From positions 3,539,001 to 3,603,000 of the forward strand of contig NC_135361.1 of the NCBI RefSeq assembly GCF_051622035.1: 64,000 bases of DNA, read 5' to 3'. The notes beneath the pieces were generated by a model. It saw only the letters and a list, made by a program, of their open reading frames with translations, was not told the DNA's origin and did no database searches. Position 1 is the stretch's first letter; each line of letters opens with the position of its first letter. Shown here piece after piece: positions 42,601 through 53,865 of this stretch. This DNA comes from Arctopsyche grandis. Taxonomy: Eukaryota > Arthropoda > Insecta > Trichoptera > Hydropsychidae. The position numbers and the translations under genes are program-made.

Positions 42601-45373
42601 GCGTACGGATCGAACACAGGACTGACATATTTCTTTAAAAAAAAAATTATTCAATAACTTAATATGCCAACACCCATGCGATGATATTTCATCGGGTACA
42701 ATACTAGTATATAATAATAAAAATGATATCGAATGTTTTAAGGATACATCAGCTAGGGCTTTGGAGTTGAAATTTTTAGCTGAAGTTGGATTCGTTAATA
42801 TAGAGTGAAAAAAGAAAAAGTTATAGGCGCATAAACAATTAAAATCCGACATAGCGAGAGGGTGGCGAAAAGGAAAAAAAAACAATCGGAATAGTGAGGA
42901 TAAATCCGGCAATGTGGACAATAGACATATATTATGAATATTTTCAAACGTGTCTATTAAGATTATTTTTCACCATCGTAATGGAGGACTTGATTTCCAC
43001 ATATATTGACGACCAAACCGAGCAAAGTGGCAAAGTTTGAAAACGATCGGATAAGAACCCAAATTTCGTCAAACGAAAAAATCGAAAGTGAAGTAACAAG
43101 AGGCTAGTAAAAAGGGACTGCTTATCAACAGGCCGATCATCAAATGGACGGTTCATCAAAAATATTAAATACTAGAAGTTTTACCCGGCTTTGCTCGGTA
43201 TTTGTAATATAAACCGCTTAAAAATGGCCAATCTCATAGTAAACAATTTATTTATAATTCATAGTAAGAACCCAAATTTCGTCAAACGAAATCAGACGAA
43301 AAAACCGAAAGCGAAGTAAAAAAAATAAAGGAGGTATGTAAAAAATAAGAACCACCTCGAATAATGTATGTGAATATTAAATGGTTGTGGCTAATTGCAA
43401 GTACTATATCTGCGAATTATTGGCTATTTGCAGGTACTATATCTGCGACAGACGCAAAGCCTTCTGCGCATGCGCGTGAACTGTCACTGTCAGCGTGTTA
43501 ACTGTTAAAATTTTGTTTTAAACCTCTTAAAATTTATTTCGAACTCGTTAAGTGACGTAGAGTAAAAAATATAATCCAAAATAGTTAATATTATTAATTG
43601 TTATTATTATTTTTATCATATACAACGTATAATACCTACATACAAGTACAAGCCGCGAACTAGCTAAATTATATAAATCTGTTATAATAACGTGCGAAAT
43701 TTATTTGCCTCATGTATAATGAACGATTGACTAAACAAGTCTAGCATATGTTACACCGAATCCATGAAATTGTCTATTACAAGCATTCGGCAAGAGAATT
43801 GCCGAATGCATGAAAAATGCAAGCACGTTGCCCAGTTCACGGATTCCGTAAATTCTTTGCCGAATGCGTGAACTGGACAGCGTGTTATATTATAACCAAG
43901 TGTCAAAGTGACAGCTGAATAAGGATGTTTAATTTAGTTTAATTTACATATTATTATGTATAATATGTATGACTACATACATATGTTTCACTGTTAAAAT
44001 ATTGATCAAAATGTATAAAAATGACATTAATTTATGTATAAGTCATATGTATGTAGTCATATTATACATAATAATATGTAAATTAAACTAAATTAAACAT
44101 CCTCATTCAGCTGTCACTTTGACACTTGTCCACGCTGTCCAGTTCTAAAAAACAACACCGGAGAGCTGCTGTCTATTTGCCGACTCCATGCTTTGAGCAG
44201 ACAAATTCTTGGCGAATACACGCATTCGCCAAAGAATTTACGAAATCCGTGAACTGGGCAACATGTTTGCATTTTTCACGCATTCGGCAATTCTCTTGCC
44301 GAATGCGTGTAAAAGACAATTTCACGGATTCGGTGTAACACATACATTAAATGTAAGAAATTATAATTGGATTATAAGTTCACGCGCATGCGCAGAAGGC
44401 TTTGCGCCTGTCGCAGATATAGTACCTGCAAATAGCCACAACCATATGGTAAATTACTAACTACATATTTACTATAGCAAAATAAAAATACTGCATTAAA
44501 TTCCTCTCTAACGTATGTATATATGGACATGCATGTATTTAAAAAGTGGTTCTGTAAGCTATTACATAATAGATGAAAGAGTACCTCATATTTAAAAAGT
44601 ATGTTGTTGGTCCAGCAATCACCATGACACAACACAGTGTACGGTTGTCCCAGTTCAGGCATACAGCAAGCATACAACTTCTTGTAGGCCGTCTCTTTGA
44701 AGGCGTTCATCTTGTCTTTCCAACTGTCGTTATCGAGCACTTCAATGGCCTTATCTATGGACAGCAACAGAAACTGTTCGAACATCTCAGAAAACTCGAC
44801 CCCCTGGCTGATGTTTCCGGCGAGCTCTTTGAACTTCTCCATATCGCAGTGTTTCATCTTGAACGAGAGCGCGTGAAAATGTGCCAGATCTTTGATCACC
44901 AACATCATGTGCTCGTAATCCAGGGACTTTCTTCTGTCGCACATGGTGTAGCCGAGGCTGCGAAGATCCTCCATCACGAGCACTTCTTTGTAACTAGTTG
45001 TGTCGGCGCTGTAAAGTTTCACAAAGCAGAACCGTTCCTCGTCGGGCACATTGCACTCTCGCTGAAATTCGGTCAGCGTTGGTAAAATTTGCTTGTAGCA
45101 ATAAATCTCCCGTTCGTAGATGACACCTATGGGCAATTTGGTCCTTTCGTACATTGGCGGAGTCTTCATGATCAAGTCTATCGTCGTTTCCTCTCCGTCT
45201 TTGTCGCCTCGAACCGTGGCTCTGTGTATCACTCCCAGGTAATTGTCACCCTTTGTAGAGCCCATTTCTAGTTTTATGGTGAAATTTTCCACCCCTTCTT
45301 TTCTGACCACTTGCTCCATAATGTCTCTGACACTTTCGTTCGGAAACTCCGAGGCATCTCCGTTTGAAGACAT
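38288..45373 (-). CDS. Ecdysteroid-kinase-like (EcKL/CHK) small-molecule kinase, gene A
   Basis: Two exons on minus: 45373-44585 (263 codons) and 38728-38288 (146 codons plus stop), giving 409 aa, the usual family length. Known family role: kinase-fold enzymes (Pfam EcKinase, CHK) of insects; some phosphorylate ecdysteroids, others are linked to detoxification. Seen: glycine-rich-loop region STKGDNYLG; IDLIMKTPP with the likely ATP-binding Lys; PIGVIYEREIYCYKQILP; VLVMEDLRSLGY; LAHFHALSF; catalytic loop HGDCWTNNILF at 250-260; then LLDWQ at 272-276 at the start of exon 2. The exon junction is phase 0 and falls exactly between the catalytic loop and DWQ. The intron is 5856 bp and full of repeats. 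A second compatible 3' exon lies at 37100. The exact substrate is unknown. Confidence 0.9.
38729..39139. other. EcKL gene A intron, 3' part
   Basis: AT-rich with poly-T runs. No element or ORF recognised. Confidence 0.35.
39140..39370 (+). repeat. Unclassified repeat R1, partial
   Basis: accaatgtttcctctaggaa, agcgccatctattgaaaatt and tttctattggtgttttatat, in the same order as at 42360-42590 and 51450-51620. Confidence 0.65.
39661..39697. repeat. (TA)n microsatellite
   Basis: About 18 TA units. Confidence 0.9.
40130..42055 (+). repeat. Unclassified long repeat R2, internally repetitive
   Basis: A unit of blocks: tttccggtcaactt, acttcgtgttgacaagaat, aataataagtttcagatcga, tctagatcatgaaaacgtga, tcaaaatctcaaattcgaat and cacaaaacttcatctattgt. 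It occurs at 40155-40410 and again at 41683-41935, with shorter acttccggt-headed units between (41390-41680). Further blocks (cagcttgatacgttcag) are shared with 50660-51075. No ORF or terminal repeats, class unknown. The regular ..ttccggtt.. heads suggest decayed tandem structure. Confidence 0.6.
42190..42725 (+). repeat. Unclassified repeat R1, long copy
   Basis: Runs from ctattctgtgtgtctgtgta (42200) through aatagtcgtttcgattcgac, aacttctatatatactgttt, ttttctattggtattttata and cgtacggatcgaacacagga to cgatgatatttcatcgggta and actagt. Just to the left, 42065-42115 carries gcggtttatattacaaatac then tgagcgaagccgagtaaaac, inverted relative to 43180-43232. Confidence 0.7.
42950..43232 (+). repeat. 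Unclassified repeat R3 with tacccggctttgctcggta end
   Basis: caccatcgtaatggaggact, ttgacgaccaaaccgagcaa and gtttgaaaacgatcggataa recur at 48088-48175 and inverted at 61740-61810. The right end reads actagaagttttacccggct then ttgctcggtatttgtaatat. Confidence 0.65.
43381..44445. mobile_element. 1.07-kb palindromic (fold-back) element with TIR-1 ends
   Basis: Outer inverted repeats: atggttgtggctaattgcaa at the left and tgcaaatagccacaaccat at the right, both followed inward by the cgcaaagccttctgcgcatg-type block. Inner arms (about 43750-43985 and 44045-44340) are also mirror images: cattcggcaagagaattgcc against ggcaattctcttgccgaatg, gcccagttcacggattccgt against the inverse, and ggatgtttaatttagtttaa against ttaaactaaattaaacatcc. 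The centre is near 44015. The largest frames (70-83 codons) are not protein-like. It lies in the EcKL gene A intron 140 bp downstream of exon 1. Confidence 0.85.
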
Positions 45374-45720
45374 GTCGAGTGAGGAGATGGTCCTGACGCG
45401 CGACTGCTCGCTGTGAAGTCAAGCGTGTGAACTCGCTTCTATGGGTACATACAACAAACGCTAGATCAAATACGAGCAATAGGCTGCTACAGAAACATGC
45501 TTTGCACTATAATTATTAATTAATTAACGCTGGCTGCAGTCAAAGTGGTAGTGGTAGTGGTAGTAGTTATTAATCTACAAACAATTGTCGCGAGAATGAA
45601 ATTTGAAATGTCCCACTGTTTTTTTTTGTTCGTTTTGTATAGCATAATATGTATATTATTTAGAGATTACGAAATAAATTACGCTACGTTACAAACGAAT
45701 TGGATTGAGAGAATGTTTTG
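45374..45720 (-). promoter_or_regulatory. EcKL gene A upstream region (duplicated segment)
   Basis: The 5' flank of gene A. The part 45476-45710 (caataggctgctacagaaac, atgctttgcactataatta, atcgcgagaatgaaattt-like, ttacgttacaaacgaattgg) is repeated directly at about 46842-47056. No TATA box is certain. Confidence 0.5.
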
Positions 45721-46130
45721 TATATGTTACAGTGAAAGCATATTTCAAATGAAAATATATCTTCACTATTAAAAGCGTTATCTTCCACAGACACACAGAA
45801 TAGCAATATTATATATGTTACAGTGAAAGCATATTTCAAATGAAAATATATTTTCACTAGTGAAAGTATATTTTCATCAATTCAAGCAGTGGTTAATGTA
45901 TCAAACAATGAATTTACAACGTTTAACTCTATAAATTTAACCCTAACAACCCAATCTCAAGTGAATAGGTACAAACCTTACTTATCCTAACCTATACTAA
46001 CCCTTAAATAATACCAACCCTAACAATCTAATCTTAAATTAATAAAACCAACCCTGAAAATGTGACTGGTTATGATTTCACTGAAACGTCAGTGAAAATA
46101 TAATTTCACTGTGACATATATAAAAATTAG
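45721..46130. mobile_element. MITE family M2 with tgttacagtgaaa ends
   Basis: Left end atatgttacagtgaaagcat then atttcaaatgaaaatata (45816-45866). Right end gtgaaaatataatttcactg then tgacatata (46093-46128). The interior has the ccctaacaacccaatct/cctaacc blocks. The left end is also present once more at 45721-45772 as a near-exact 50-bp direct repeat. A second element of the family is at 48306-49432. Non-coding. Confidence 0.7.
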
Positions 46131-46841
46131 ACAATATATAAAAAAATGTGCATAAAAATGACTGATGAATTGTATCGGCAACGTCACGAATTCCAAAATA
46201 CGAACCAACCTTTGGTTAGGTTTTATTTATTTATGATTTGGTTAGGTTAGGTTAAGTTAGGGCTGGTTTTATTTATTTAAGATTACCCTTCACTAGTGAG
46301 ATTATAATTTCACCAGTGAGAAACAAAAGTAGGCACAAATATTTAAAAAGATAAAACAAAGATTTGTCAAAAGACAGTTGAAAGTTGACAGACTGCAACG
46401 TTGCCCCTTTTTACTTACCTCTTATTAAGTTCACATGGTTTTCGTGTTAGTGGTCATTTTTTATATCTCTCATTGTATCTATTCTAATGCTAAAATCTAA
46501 TTTTTCAAATGATCGGTTCATATTATTTAATGCACCGAAAATAATGCAAATTTTTAATGCGCAAACATTTTTTTTAAGATACAAAGTATTTTTCTCAATG
46601 TATAGTTAAATCGTACCCAAAAAAGTATATATATTTATATATATGTATGTACATACATATATAAAATGAACTAAAATCAAAAAAATAAAATTTAAATAAT
46701 ATATCAATAACAAATATACGAAAATACGATGATTAGGATTTCAATCAAAATTAAGATCAAATTATGATTAAATCAGTGTAAATAAATATATTACTTTAAA
46801 CTTTGGGTCGCGTAAGTATGAAATGATATAAAGGCGATAGG
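46131..46841. other. Repeat-rich AT spacer
   Basis: Contains another inverted TTAGG-type M2 end (46205-46290), a minus copy of repeat R3 (about 46385-46480: cacatggttttcgtgttagt then ggtcattttttat) and AT-rich sequence. No gene. Confidence 0.45.
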
Positions 46842-47056
46842 AGACAATAGGCTGCTACAGAAACATGCTTTACACTATAATTCAAAGTCTCCAGTCAAAG
46901 TGGTGGTGGTAGAGGTAATTAATCTACAAAAAATTATCGCGAGAATGAAATTTAAAATGTCCCATTACTTTTTTGTTCTTTTTGTAGAGCATAATATGTA
47001 CATATATTATTTGTGATAATATGAAAGAAATTACGTTACGTTACAAACAAATTGGA
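46842..47056 (-). repeat. Direct duplicate of EcKL gene A upstream segment
   Basis: acaataggctgctacagaaa, catgctttacactataatt, gtcaaagtggtggtggtaga, ttatcgcgagaatgaaattt and ttacgttacaaacaaattgg match 45476-45710 in the same order and orientation, about 85-90% by eye. Confidence 0.8.
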
Positions 47057-47935
47057 TTCATAGAACCGATGCATATATTAATTATATGCGGTCTTCGTAC
47101 ATATGTACATACATATATACCAGAAATGGCCTCTAAATAAGTATTTATAATTCTCAGCGGCACAACCTCGTATCTCGCCATGCATAATCATTCTCTGAAG
47201 ATATGACTATGCATAAAAAAAACTGCGATCATTCGATTTCATTTATATCTAAATATATTTTTTTTTACAAAATAAAAATACCCCAGTGCTTTGCATTTGC
47301 ATTGTATATATACATGGTTTAAATTATGTAAAATAAATACACGATATAGGCAGGTTATCTATGTATTAAATTAATGTACATAGAGTTCCATAAATACACA
47401 TGGATGAAAACAAATGTTAATGAGCAAAATGTTGTAAAGGCAATGTTATATGCAGGGGCCTTAAAGTATGGTTTAAATGAAATAAAATATGATGCGTGTT
47501 TGAAGCTTTATGTAACCCATTATGAAATGAAGTTTTTGTGATAATTTCTAGTTTCAAATTTTGATATGAATATTTTGTGTTGAGTTTGTATGTAGATAGT
47601 ACATACATACATATGTGTTTTTAACTACATATATAATTTTAATACCTTGAAAAATATGAAATATTTTATTTATTTTCAAAAAAATCTCAAATATGTATTT
47701 CCTGCCTTTGTATAGTCTTGAAAAGCTTTTCACATGGTATAACGTTAACTATACTTTGCATGCCAATTTAACATATGTATGTGAAATATTTATTTATTTA
47801 AATATGTACATTTACATTACACTACTCTGGCCCTACAAGAAGTCACACTATTTGTATTTTTAAATATCTTATTTTTATATATATTTTTAAATACATACAT
47901 ACAAAGACAAATATTTTTAAAAGAAAGTTTGTAAA
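47057..47935. other. AT-rich spacer
   Basis: No gene or element recognised. acatacatatgtacat-type simple sequence recurs. Confidence 0.3.
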
Positions 47936-48235
47936 AATAAAATTATTATTTTGAATAAAAACACCAATATTTTTTTTTTACTATCGCCATCTATGTTTAA
48001 AACTAACAAACAAACGTCAAACGTAAACGTCAAATAGAATGTCGGCGGGCAAATTAAAAACGCGTTTTACACGATATATTTTTGCACCATCGTAATGGCG
48101 GAGGCTCCATTTACTTATATTGATGACCAAAATGAGCAATATGGCAAAGTATCAAAACGATCGGATAAGAGATAAAAATGACCACTAACACGAAAGCCAT
48201 GTGAAACGTAAAGGAGGTATGTAAAAAACCCATAA
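47936..48235 (+). repeat. Unclassified repeat R3
   Basis: aaaacaccaatattt, tatcgccatctatgtttaaa, caccatcgtaatggcggagg, ttgatgaccaaaatgagcaa and aacgatcggataagaga. An inverted copy is at 61690-62000. Confidence 0.7.
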
Positions 48236-48502
48236 ACAGATGTTGAATTAATTACATAATTTTTTTGTAAATAAAAAAAGAAGAATTTTAATAATTATGT
48301 ATATTATATATGTTACAGTGAAAGCATATTTCAAGTGGAAATATATTTTCACTAGTAAAAATATATTTTCAACAATTCAAGCAGTGAAAATGTATCAAAC
48401 AATGAATTTACAACGTTTAACTCTATAAATTTAACCCTAACAACCCAATCTTAAATGAATAGGGCCAACCCTTACCTAACCTAACCTATCCTAATCCTTA
48501 AA

Positions 48503-48905
48503 AGCCAGCAGCATAACTCGGTCGTTAAGCTTCTGTCGAGAGGCGCCGGGTTCGATCCCATTAGCTGACCTCGATTGAAAAGAATTATATCTGTAGTGCT
48601 GCTGGTCAGACTTGGATATTTGTGACTCCAGGTCGATCTTTTCCTATCAGAGTTTGCCAATTTTCTCTGATTTCATTGTTGAAACGGTTTCCGTTTAAAA
48701 ATTGGCTAAAAATCCTTCCTACTTACCATGTCACCACTATTTGATTAATGTACAATAAAATTTATGTACAATTCATAGATGTCTAGTTAATTTGCGAGTT
48801 TTTCAGTGTCTCGTAATTCAACGACTTGTAATAAAAATTCTGCATTGTAACTGGCCAGGTAGGCGCTTTGGGGTTTACCTATAAGGCCTTCCTGGTATAT
48901 ATTAG
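48503..48905 (+). mobile_element. tRNA-derived SINE, full-length reference copy
   Basis: Head agccagcagcataactcggt (A-box-like), B box gccgggttcgatcccatt, core tgactccaggtcgatctttt and cagagtttgccaattttctc, ttgttgaaacggttt, then gtctcgtaattcaacgactt and the 3' stem ggccaggtaggcgc/ggccttcctgg. About 400 bp. Confidence 0.85.
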
Positions 48906-49349
48906 ATTTGGGGATTTTGTGACTCCAAATCGATCGTTTCTATATCAGAGTTTGCCAATTTTATCTGATCATTGCTGAAACGGTTCCTGAAAAATTGGTA
49001 TTAAAGCATTTTCCTGTTGTCACAAAAATCTGTCCGTGTATAATTTGTAATAATTATGCACAGTAATCTGAAATCTATAGGCATCTCTATAATTTCATAT
49101 TTATTATATGTATAAAAATTGTACACAAAAAAAAAATCTAAAAAATAATCCATAGATGTCTCTATGATTATTGTTTCTGATTAATTGTTATATGCTATAT
49201 ATTCTGATTGTATATGTATTATTGTATTTCTGATTTCTGATTGTTTATGTATTATGTACACCCGTCGCATTGGAGCGATCTGTAATTACGAGTGTATATT
49301 GATTGTAACAATAAAATAAAAATAAATAAATAAATAAAATAATAATAAT
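48906..49349 (+). mobile_element. SINE core with a different 3' tail
   Basis: Starts at the core (tgactccaaatcgatcgttt then cagagtttgccaattttatc) directly after the previous SINE. It ends in acacccgtcgcattggagcg, gtaacaataaaataaaaata and (taaa)n/(aat)n, lacking the ccaggaaggc stem. Possibly a second subfamily. Confidence 0.65.
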
Positions 49350-49432
49350 AATAATACCAACCCTAACATTCTAATCTTAAATGAAGATATATTTTCACTT
49401 GAAATATAATTTCACTGTGACATATGTGTGTA

Positions 49433-50655
49433 TTAGGACATACTATTCCAGATTGGAATACATTAAAGCAATTTTAGTTTACATGATCGTGCTCGAATAA
49501 AATATACATACATAGTATACATGTCTGCGGAACATAAAAATGACATATGGCAGATAAGACAACTCGAAATGGTAATGCATAATACAATAAAAAAAAAATG
49601 TTTGGAAAGGATTTGTAGCTGTTGTACGTTCACAGATGTGATAAACAGCAAACTTGCAACGTCAATTTGGACTTGAGAACCCAAATATTTAAGTAGTGGC
49701 ACATCATTAATTTTGTCTTATCGTCACTGTGTGAATGTGTACATGCATGTGAAGTGCTATCTACATAACCTGTGTAACTAATTGAACAGATTTTTATTTT
49801 TTATTCTGTAGCACACTGTACCGAATTTGGAATATGCTATTGTGTTGCTCTCAAATGGCCTTAACACGTACTGCCCACACTCGCTAAAAATGTTAGATTG
49901 ATCGTTTATTTTGATGATCAGTCTCCTGCAAACGTTCACGGTGTTGGTTTACTTTGTCCAGTTTCAAACTAACAAAAAGTGTCAGTTTATATAATAATAA
50001 TAGAAATCGATTCGTTGTAAGTGTGGAAATTCTAAGTGTTTGGTGCAAATCAAAATGTTCCTTTACCTTCAAAATCTATTAATCGGAAAAGAGCCCAGTC
50101 TCTGCAACCTTTCTGTGCTAACACATTGATAACTGATAGATTTCATGACTTACATATATTTATCCCTCCTTCGTTTTATCTATAATAGTTCCCCTTCCTA
50201 TGTCCACTTAAAACAAATGTATATAATTTCAGTAAGACTGATAATGGCATTGCCTATATCGTGATTGAACGTATCAACTTTAATTGTATATAAATATCTA
50301 TAGGTATAAAATTTAAACAAACCAGTGTTGCTGGTAGCGAACCTTTTTGTACTATCCTAAATTCTAAATTCCCAATTCGAAATGGTATTAAAAATCAGTG
50401 TCTATTTTCTAAATCGGCCGTACTTGACTGTTGTGGTAAGAACACACTGAAAAGTGCGGGACGGAACGTGTTCGTCAGCTCCAGCTGTGTTTCGTGACAT
50501 TATTAATTCGTACGATCTTATTAATTCGAGTTTATCCCACATTTCTTCAAATATGGGAATCATCGTTATCGTTCGCTGGCAAACATATGTCAATACAAAG
50601 GTAAAATATCATCGAAAACATTCTTGAACAATACAATTGTAAAAAACATCAAAAA
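49433..50655. other. Spacer without recognised features
   Basis: Read on both strands. Only short frames (at most 79 codons) with no family resemblance. Confidence 0.35.
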
Positions 50656-51755
50656 CAGCTGGTTTAACAACCACGACTTTATTTATGTATTTCAGGAATA
50701 TAAGAAGTATAAAAACAAAATTCGATAGTGAAAAATACATACACGTTCATACATACCGGCTATGAGAGCATTTTCGATACAAATTGAGCGCAAATGTAGG
50801 GAAACTTACACAAGGCAAAAGTCTTACTTCTGATTGACTGATTTTGTTCAAATTTTTTTTATTACTTAACATCACTACAAATATTATAAATGTAAAATAT
50901 CAAGATGATGAAAATAATTTAAAAGGTCGAAATAAAATAATGTAATATTCTTTTAAAAAAATTACTATTTCCGGCTTACGAATTCTAACCAAAATTATGT
51001 TAGTACATAAATAATACAAATATAAATTTTCAGCTTGATACGTTCAGTGGTGTGGAAAAAATCGTGTTGTTGTTCCAAGAAGAAAAATCATTAATTTCAT
51101 TAAATCTTTTTTTAATGAAATAGTTTCAGTTTGGGTTTTTAAATATTTCAAGAGAATAAAAAGTATTATATATTCACATATTTATACTAAAATTTTATTA
51201 CATTTTTTGTAACTACATATATACCATGCATATGTTCAATACATACTCTATTGAAGCTACAAACTAAAAAAAAAATACATATGTTCTATCATATGTATAA
51301 TATCGCTATTCTATGTGTCTCTGTGTATCTGAGATAACGCTTGCCGTACTTTGTATAATAGTCGTTTCGATCTGACATACATATGTCAACATATGCCAAC
51401 AAAACGTACGAATATAATAACGAAAGAAAAAACTTCTATATATATATATACTGTTTGCTACCAATGTTTCCTCTAGGCAAATTAGTTTCTGACGTTTAGC
51501 GTCAACTATTAAAAATTTATTTAATTAATGAATTATTTTTTCTATTGGTGTTTTTTTACCATTTTTTATTTCATATGAAACAATTAAATATAAATATTCA
51601 TTTAAATATATTATAAAGGTAAAAAAATTTTTACCGCGTGCGGATAGAACACAGGACCGACACATTTCTTTTTATTTTATTTTATTTAATAACTTACATA
51701 ATATGCCAACACCAATGCATTAATATTTCATCGGGTACAACACTAGTGTACATAT
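50656..51755 (+). repeat. Unclassified repeats R2 then R1
   Basis: R2-type blocks at 50660-51075 (accacgactttatttatgta, tcagcttgatacgttcagtg) are followed by R1 at 51295-51755 (ctattctatgtgtctctgtg, tagtcgtttcgatctgacat, ttgctaccaatgtttcctct, cgcgtgcggatagaacacag, atatttcatcgggtacaaca). The same R2-R1 order occurs at 40130-42725, suggesting one composite element of roughly 1.5-2.5 kb. Confidence 0.65.
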
Positions 51756-51944
51756 GTATATTTGTCCACTCGTATTTAATTCGACCCTGCGTGTAGTTTT
51801 TAGATTTAATCATTATTAATGGTAATTTTATGCTTGATGATACCTGATGGTGCAATCTATCGTTACATTCAAATTACGTATGCATGCATGTATTTATTTT
51901 AAAATTTCATGGATCGACTGAAACTAGCTCTATATGTAGATTTA

Positions 51945-52275
51945 GCCAGGATTGGGCTTTTGCTTAGCGCCGAGAGGACGCCGGGTTCGATCATAATCAA
52001 CCTCAATTGAAAATAATTTTTTCTGAGTATTTTTTGTAATGCTGCTGGTCAGACTTGGATATTTGTGATTCCGGGTCTATCGTTTCCTATCGGAGTTTGC
52101 CAATTTTTCTGATTTCATTGTTGAAACGGTTCCTGATTAAATTAGCTAAAAACCATATGCACTATGATTAATGTACAATAGAATTCATGTACAAATTCAT
52201 AGATGTCTCGTTAATTTCGAATTTTCAGTGTCTCGTAATTCAGCGACTTCAGGACTTCCTGGTATATTTGTATAT
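51945..52275 (+). mobile_element. tRNA-derived SINE, diverged
   Basis: gccaggattgggcttttgct, B box gccgggttcgatcat, core gattccgggtctatcgtttc and cggagtttgccaatttttct, ending in cttcctggtatat. Part of the 3' stem is lost. Confidence 0.75.
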
Positions 52276-52493
52276 ATTTATGTAAAATAAAAAATAAAAA
52301 TATAACATACTAGTGGTTTTACCCGGAACAAATTAAAAATCATTTTTAAATTAAAAATCATTTTAACAAAAAACAAATTAAAAATCATTTTTGATTTGTT
52401 TTTTATTAAATTTACCGAATTAAATAATCGAAAATTTTATTTTATTTAATGACAGCCAATAAGAAATGAATGGTTTTTTTTACATATAAGTGA

Positions 52494-52735
52494 ACCGGAA
52501 CTGAAAAAATAATCCTGATCCGGAACTGAAACAGGAATCGGAATCCAGATCCGTAAATGAAAAAGGAATCGGGATCCGGAACTGAAACAGGAATCCGGAT
52601 CAGGAATTGAAACAGGATTCCAGAACTGAACCAGTAATTGGTATCCGGAACCGAAACAGTAATCGAAAATGATAAAAGAACTGAAAAAGTAATCCGGAAA
52701 CAGAATCGAAATCGAAAGCGGAATTGATATTGTCG
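52494..52735 (-). repeat. Minisatellite of ggatccggaactgaaacag-type units
   Basis: Roughly eight degenerate units of 25-30 bp combining ccggaactgaaacaggaatc and cggatc. Another array of the same unit on the opposite strand is at 53866-54018. Confidence 0.8.
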
Positions 52736-52981
52736 TCATAGAAACTTTGTTTTGTTTTCGATATTCTCAATCAAAAATACTTACATATGTACATATATAC
52801 ATACAAAGTCTCTTTTGAAATTATATATTATTATAGATATATGCATATAATCGTGACACAATCCCAATTTGACTATATTATATAATATTTTAAAGAATTT
52901 TCCCTATCAGCAATTATTACTTATACATTTCTGTGAATCGATTAAAATTCGCAAATATTTATAGAATCACAAAACACAAAT

Positions 52982-53149
<168 letters not shown>

Positions 53150-53154
53150 TAACG

Positions 53155-53275
53155 CTGGCCGAACATAATGAATGAATCGATTCATTTCGCCAGGACTTTG
53201 CCGCGTATCGAACCAGTGATCTCATATAGGTCTAAACTGAGCTTAACGGTCACTAATACTACGCCAAATCCAATT
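53155..53275 (-). repeat. tRNA-like SINE head, possible
   Basis: On minus: agtgaccgttaagctcagtt (A-box-like), then gatcactggttcgatacgcg (B box). The order and spacing fit a pol III promoter, but the body does not match the main SINE. Confidence 0.4.
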
Positions 53276-53865
53276 CTTCAATTCGCCTTATTTTTAAAAA
53301 CATTAATTGAAAAATCGTTCTCGTCATATAAAAATACGTAATTATAATAATTTTATTTAGCGAGGCATTGAACCATTTTATTTGTTTTCATATAAAACAA
53401 TTAAATATATATTTTTAATTGAAATTATTGAAATTAATTTATATTTTAACGATATTTGAAAAATAAAAATGAATTCCAGAACGTGGTGTCGATCCTACCC
53501 CCTCGCGCCCAGATCAAGTACGTTGACTATTACAGCACGATCCCGATTGAAAAAATGATCTAAATAATGTTAATATTCAATAATCGTACAGAACGTATGG
53601 GGAACCAATCACAGTCGAGTATTCGCGTATCTTCAGTAGTTGTCGGAAGTGGTTGGAGTGAATCAGCAGTCAGCTCGATTTCGATTTTCATTTCGTATTT
53701 AATTTCGAATTGATTTGATGTTTGATTTCAGCATGAGAAGTGGGGGCGTACCACTTCGTAATTCGTGTATCAATTCCTTTCTGAAACCATTCGTTTCGAT
53801 TTCCCGCCCTGGGGTGACAGCCCCAGGGCGGCGGCAGCCGCAAGAGCGCTGGGGGGCGGCAGCCG

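Larger units (their letters stand above)
48306..49432. mobile_element. MITE M2 split by SINE insertions
   Basis: Left half 48306-48502 (tgttacagtgaaagcatatt to cctatcctaatccttaa). Right half 49350-49432 (ataccaaccctaacattcta to aatataatttcactgtgaca). The uninterrupted order is seen at 45816-46128. The gap is filled by two tandem SINEs. Confidence 0.78.

Noticed and set aside
49433-50655. Possible hidden gene around 50400-50600
   Set aside because: The 63-codon minus frame has no splice-supported extension or family resemblance.
53155-53275. Functional tRNA gene
   Set aside because: Box-like motifs are present, but no cloverleaf with acceptor and anticodon stems could be drawn.
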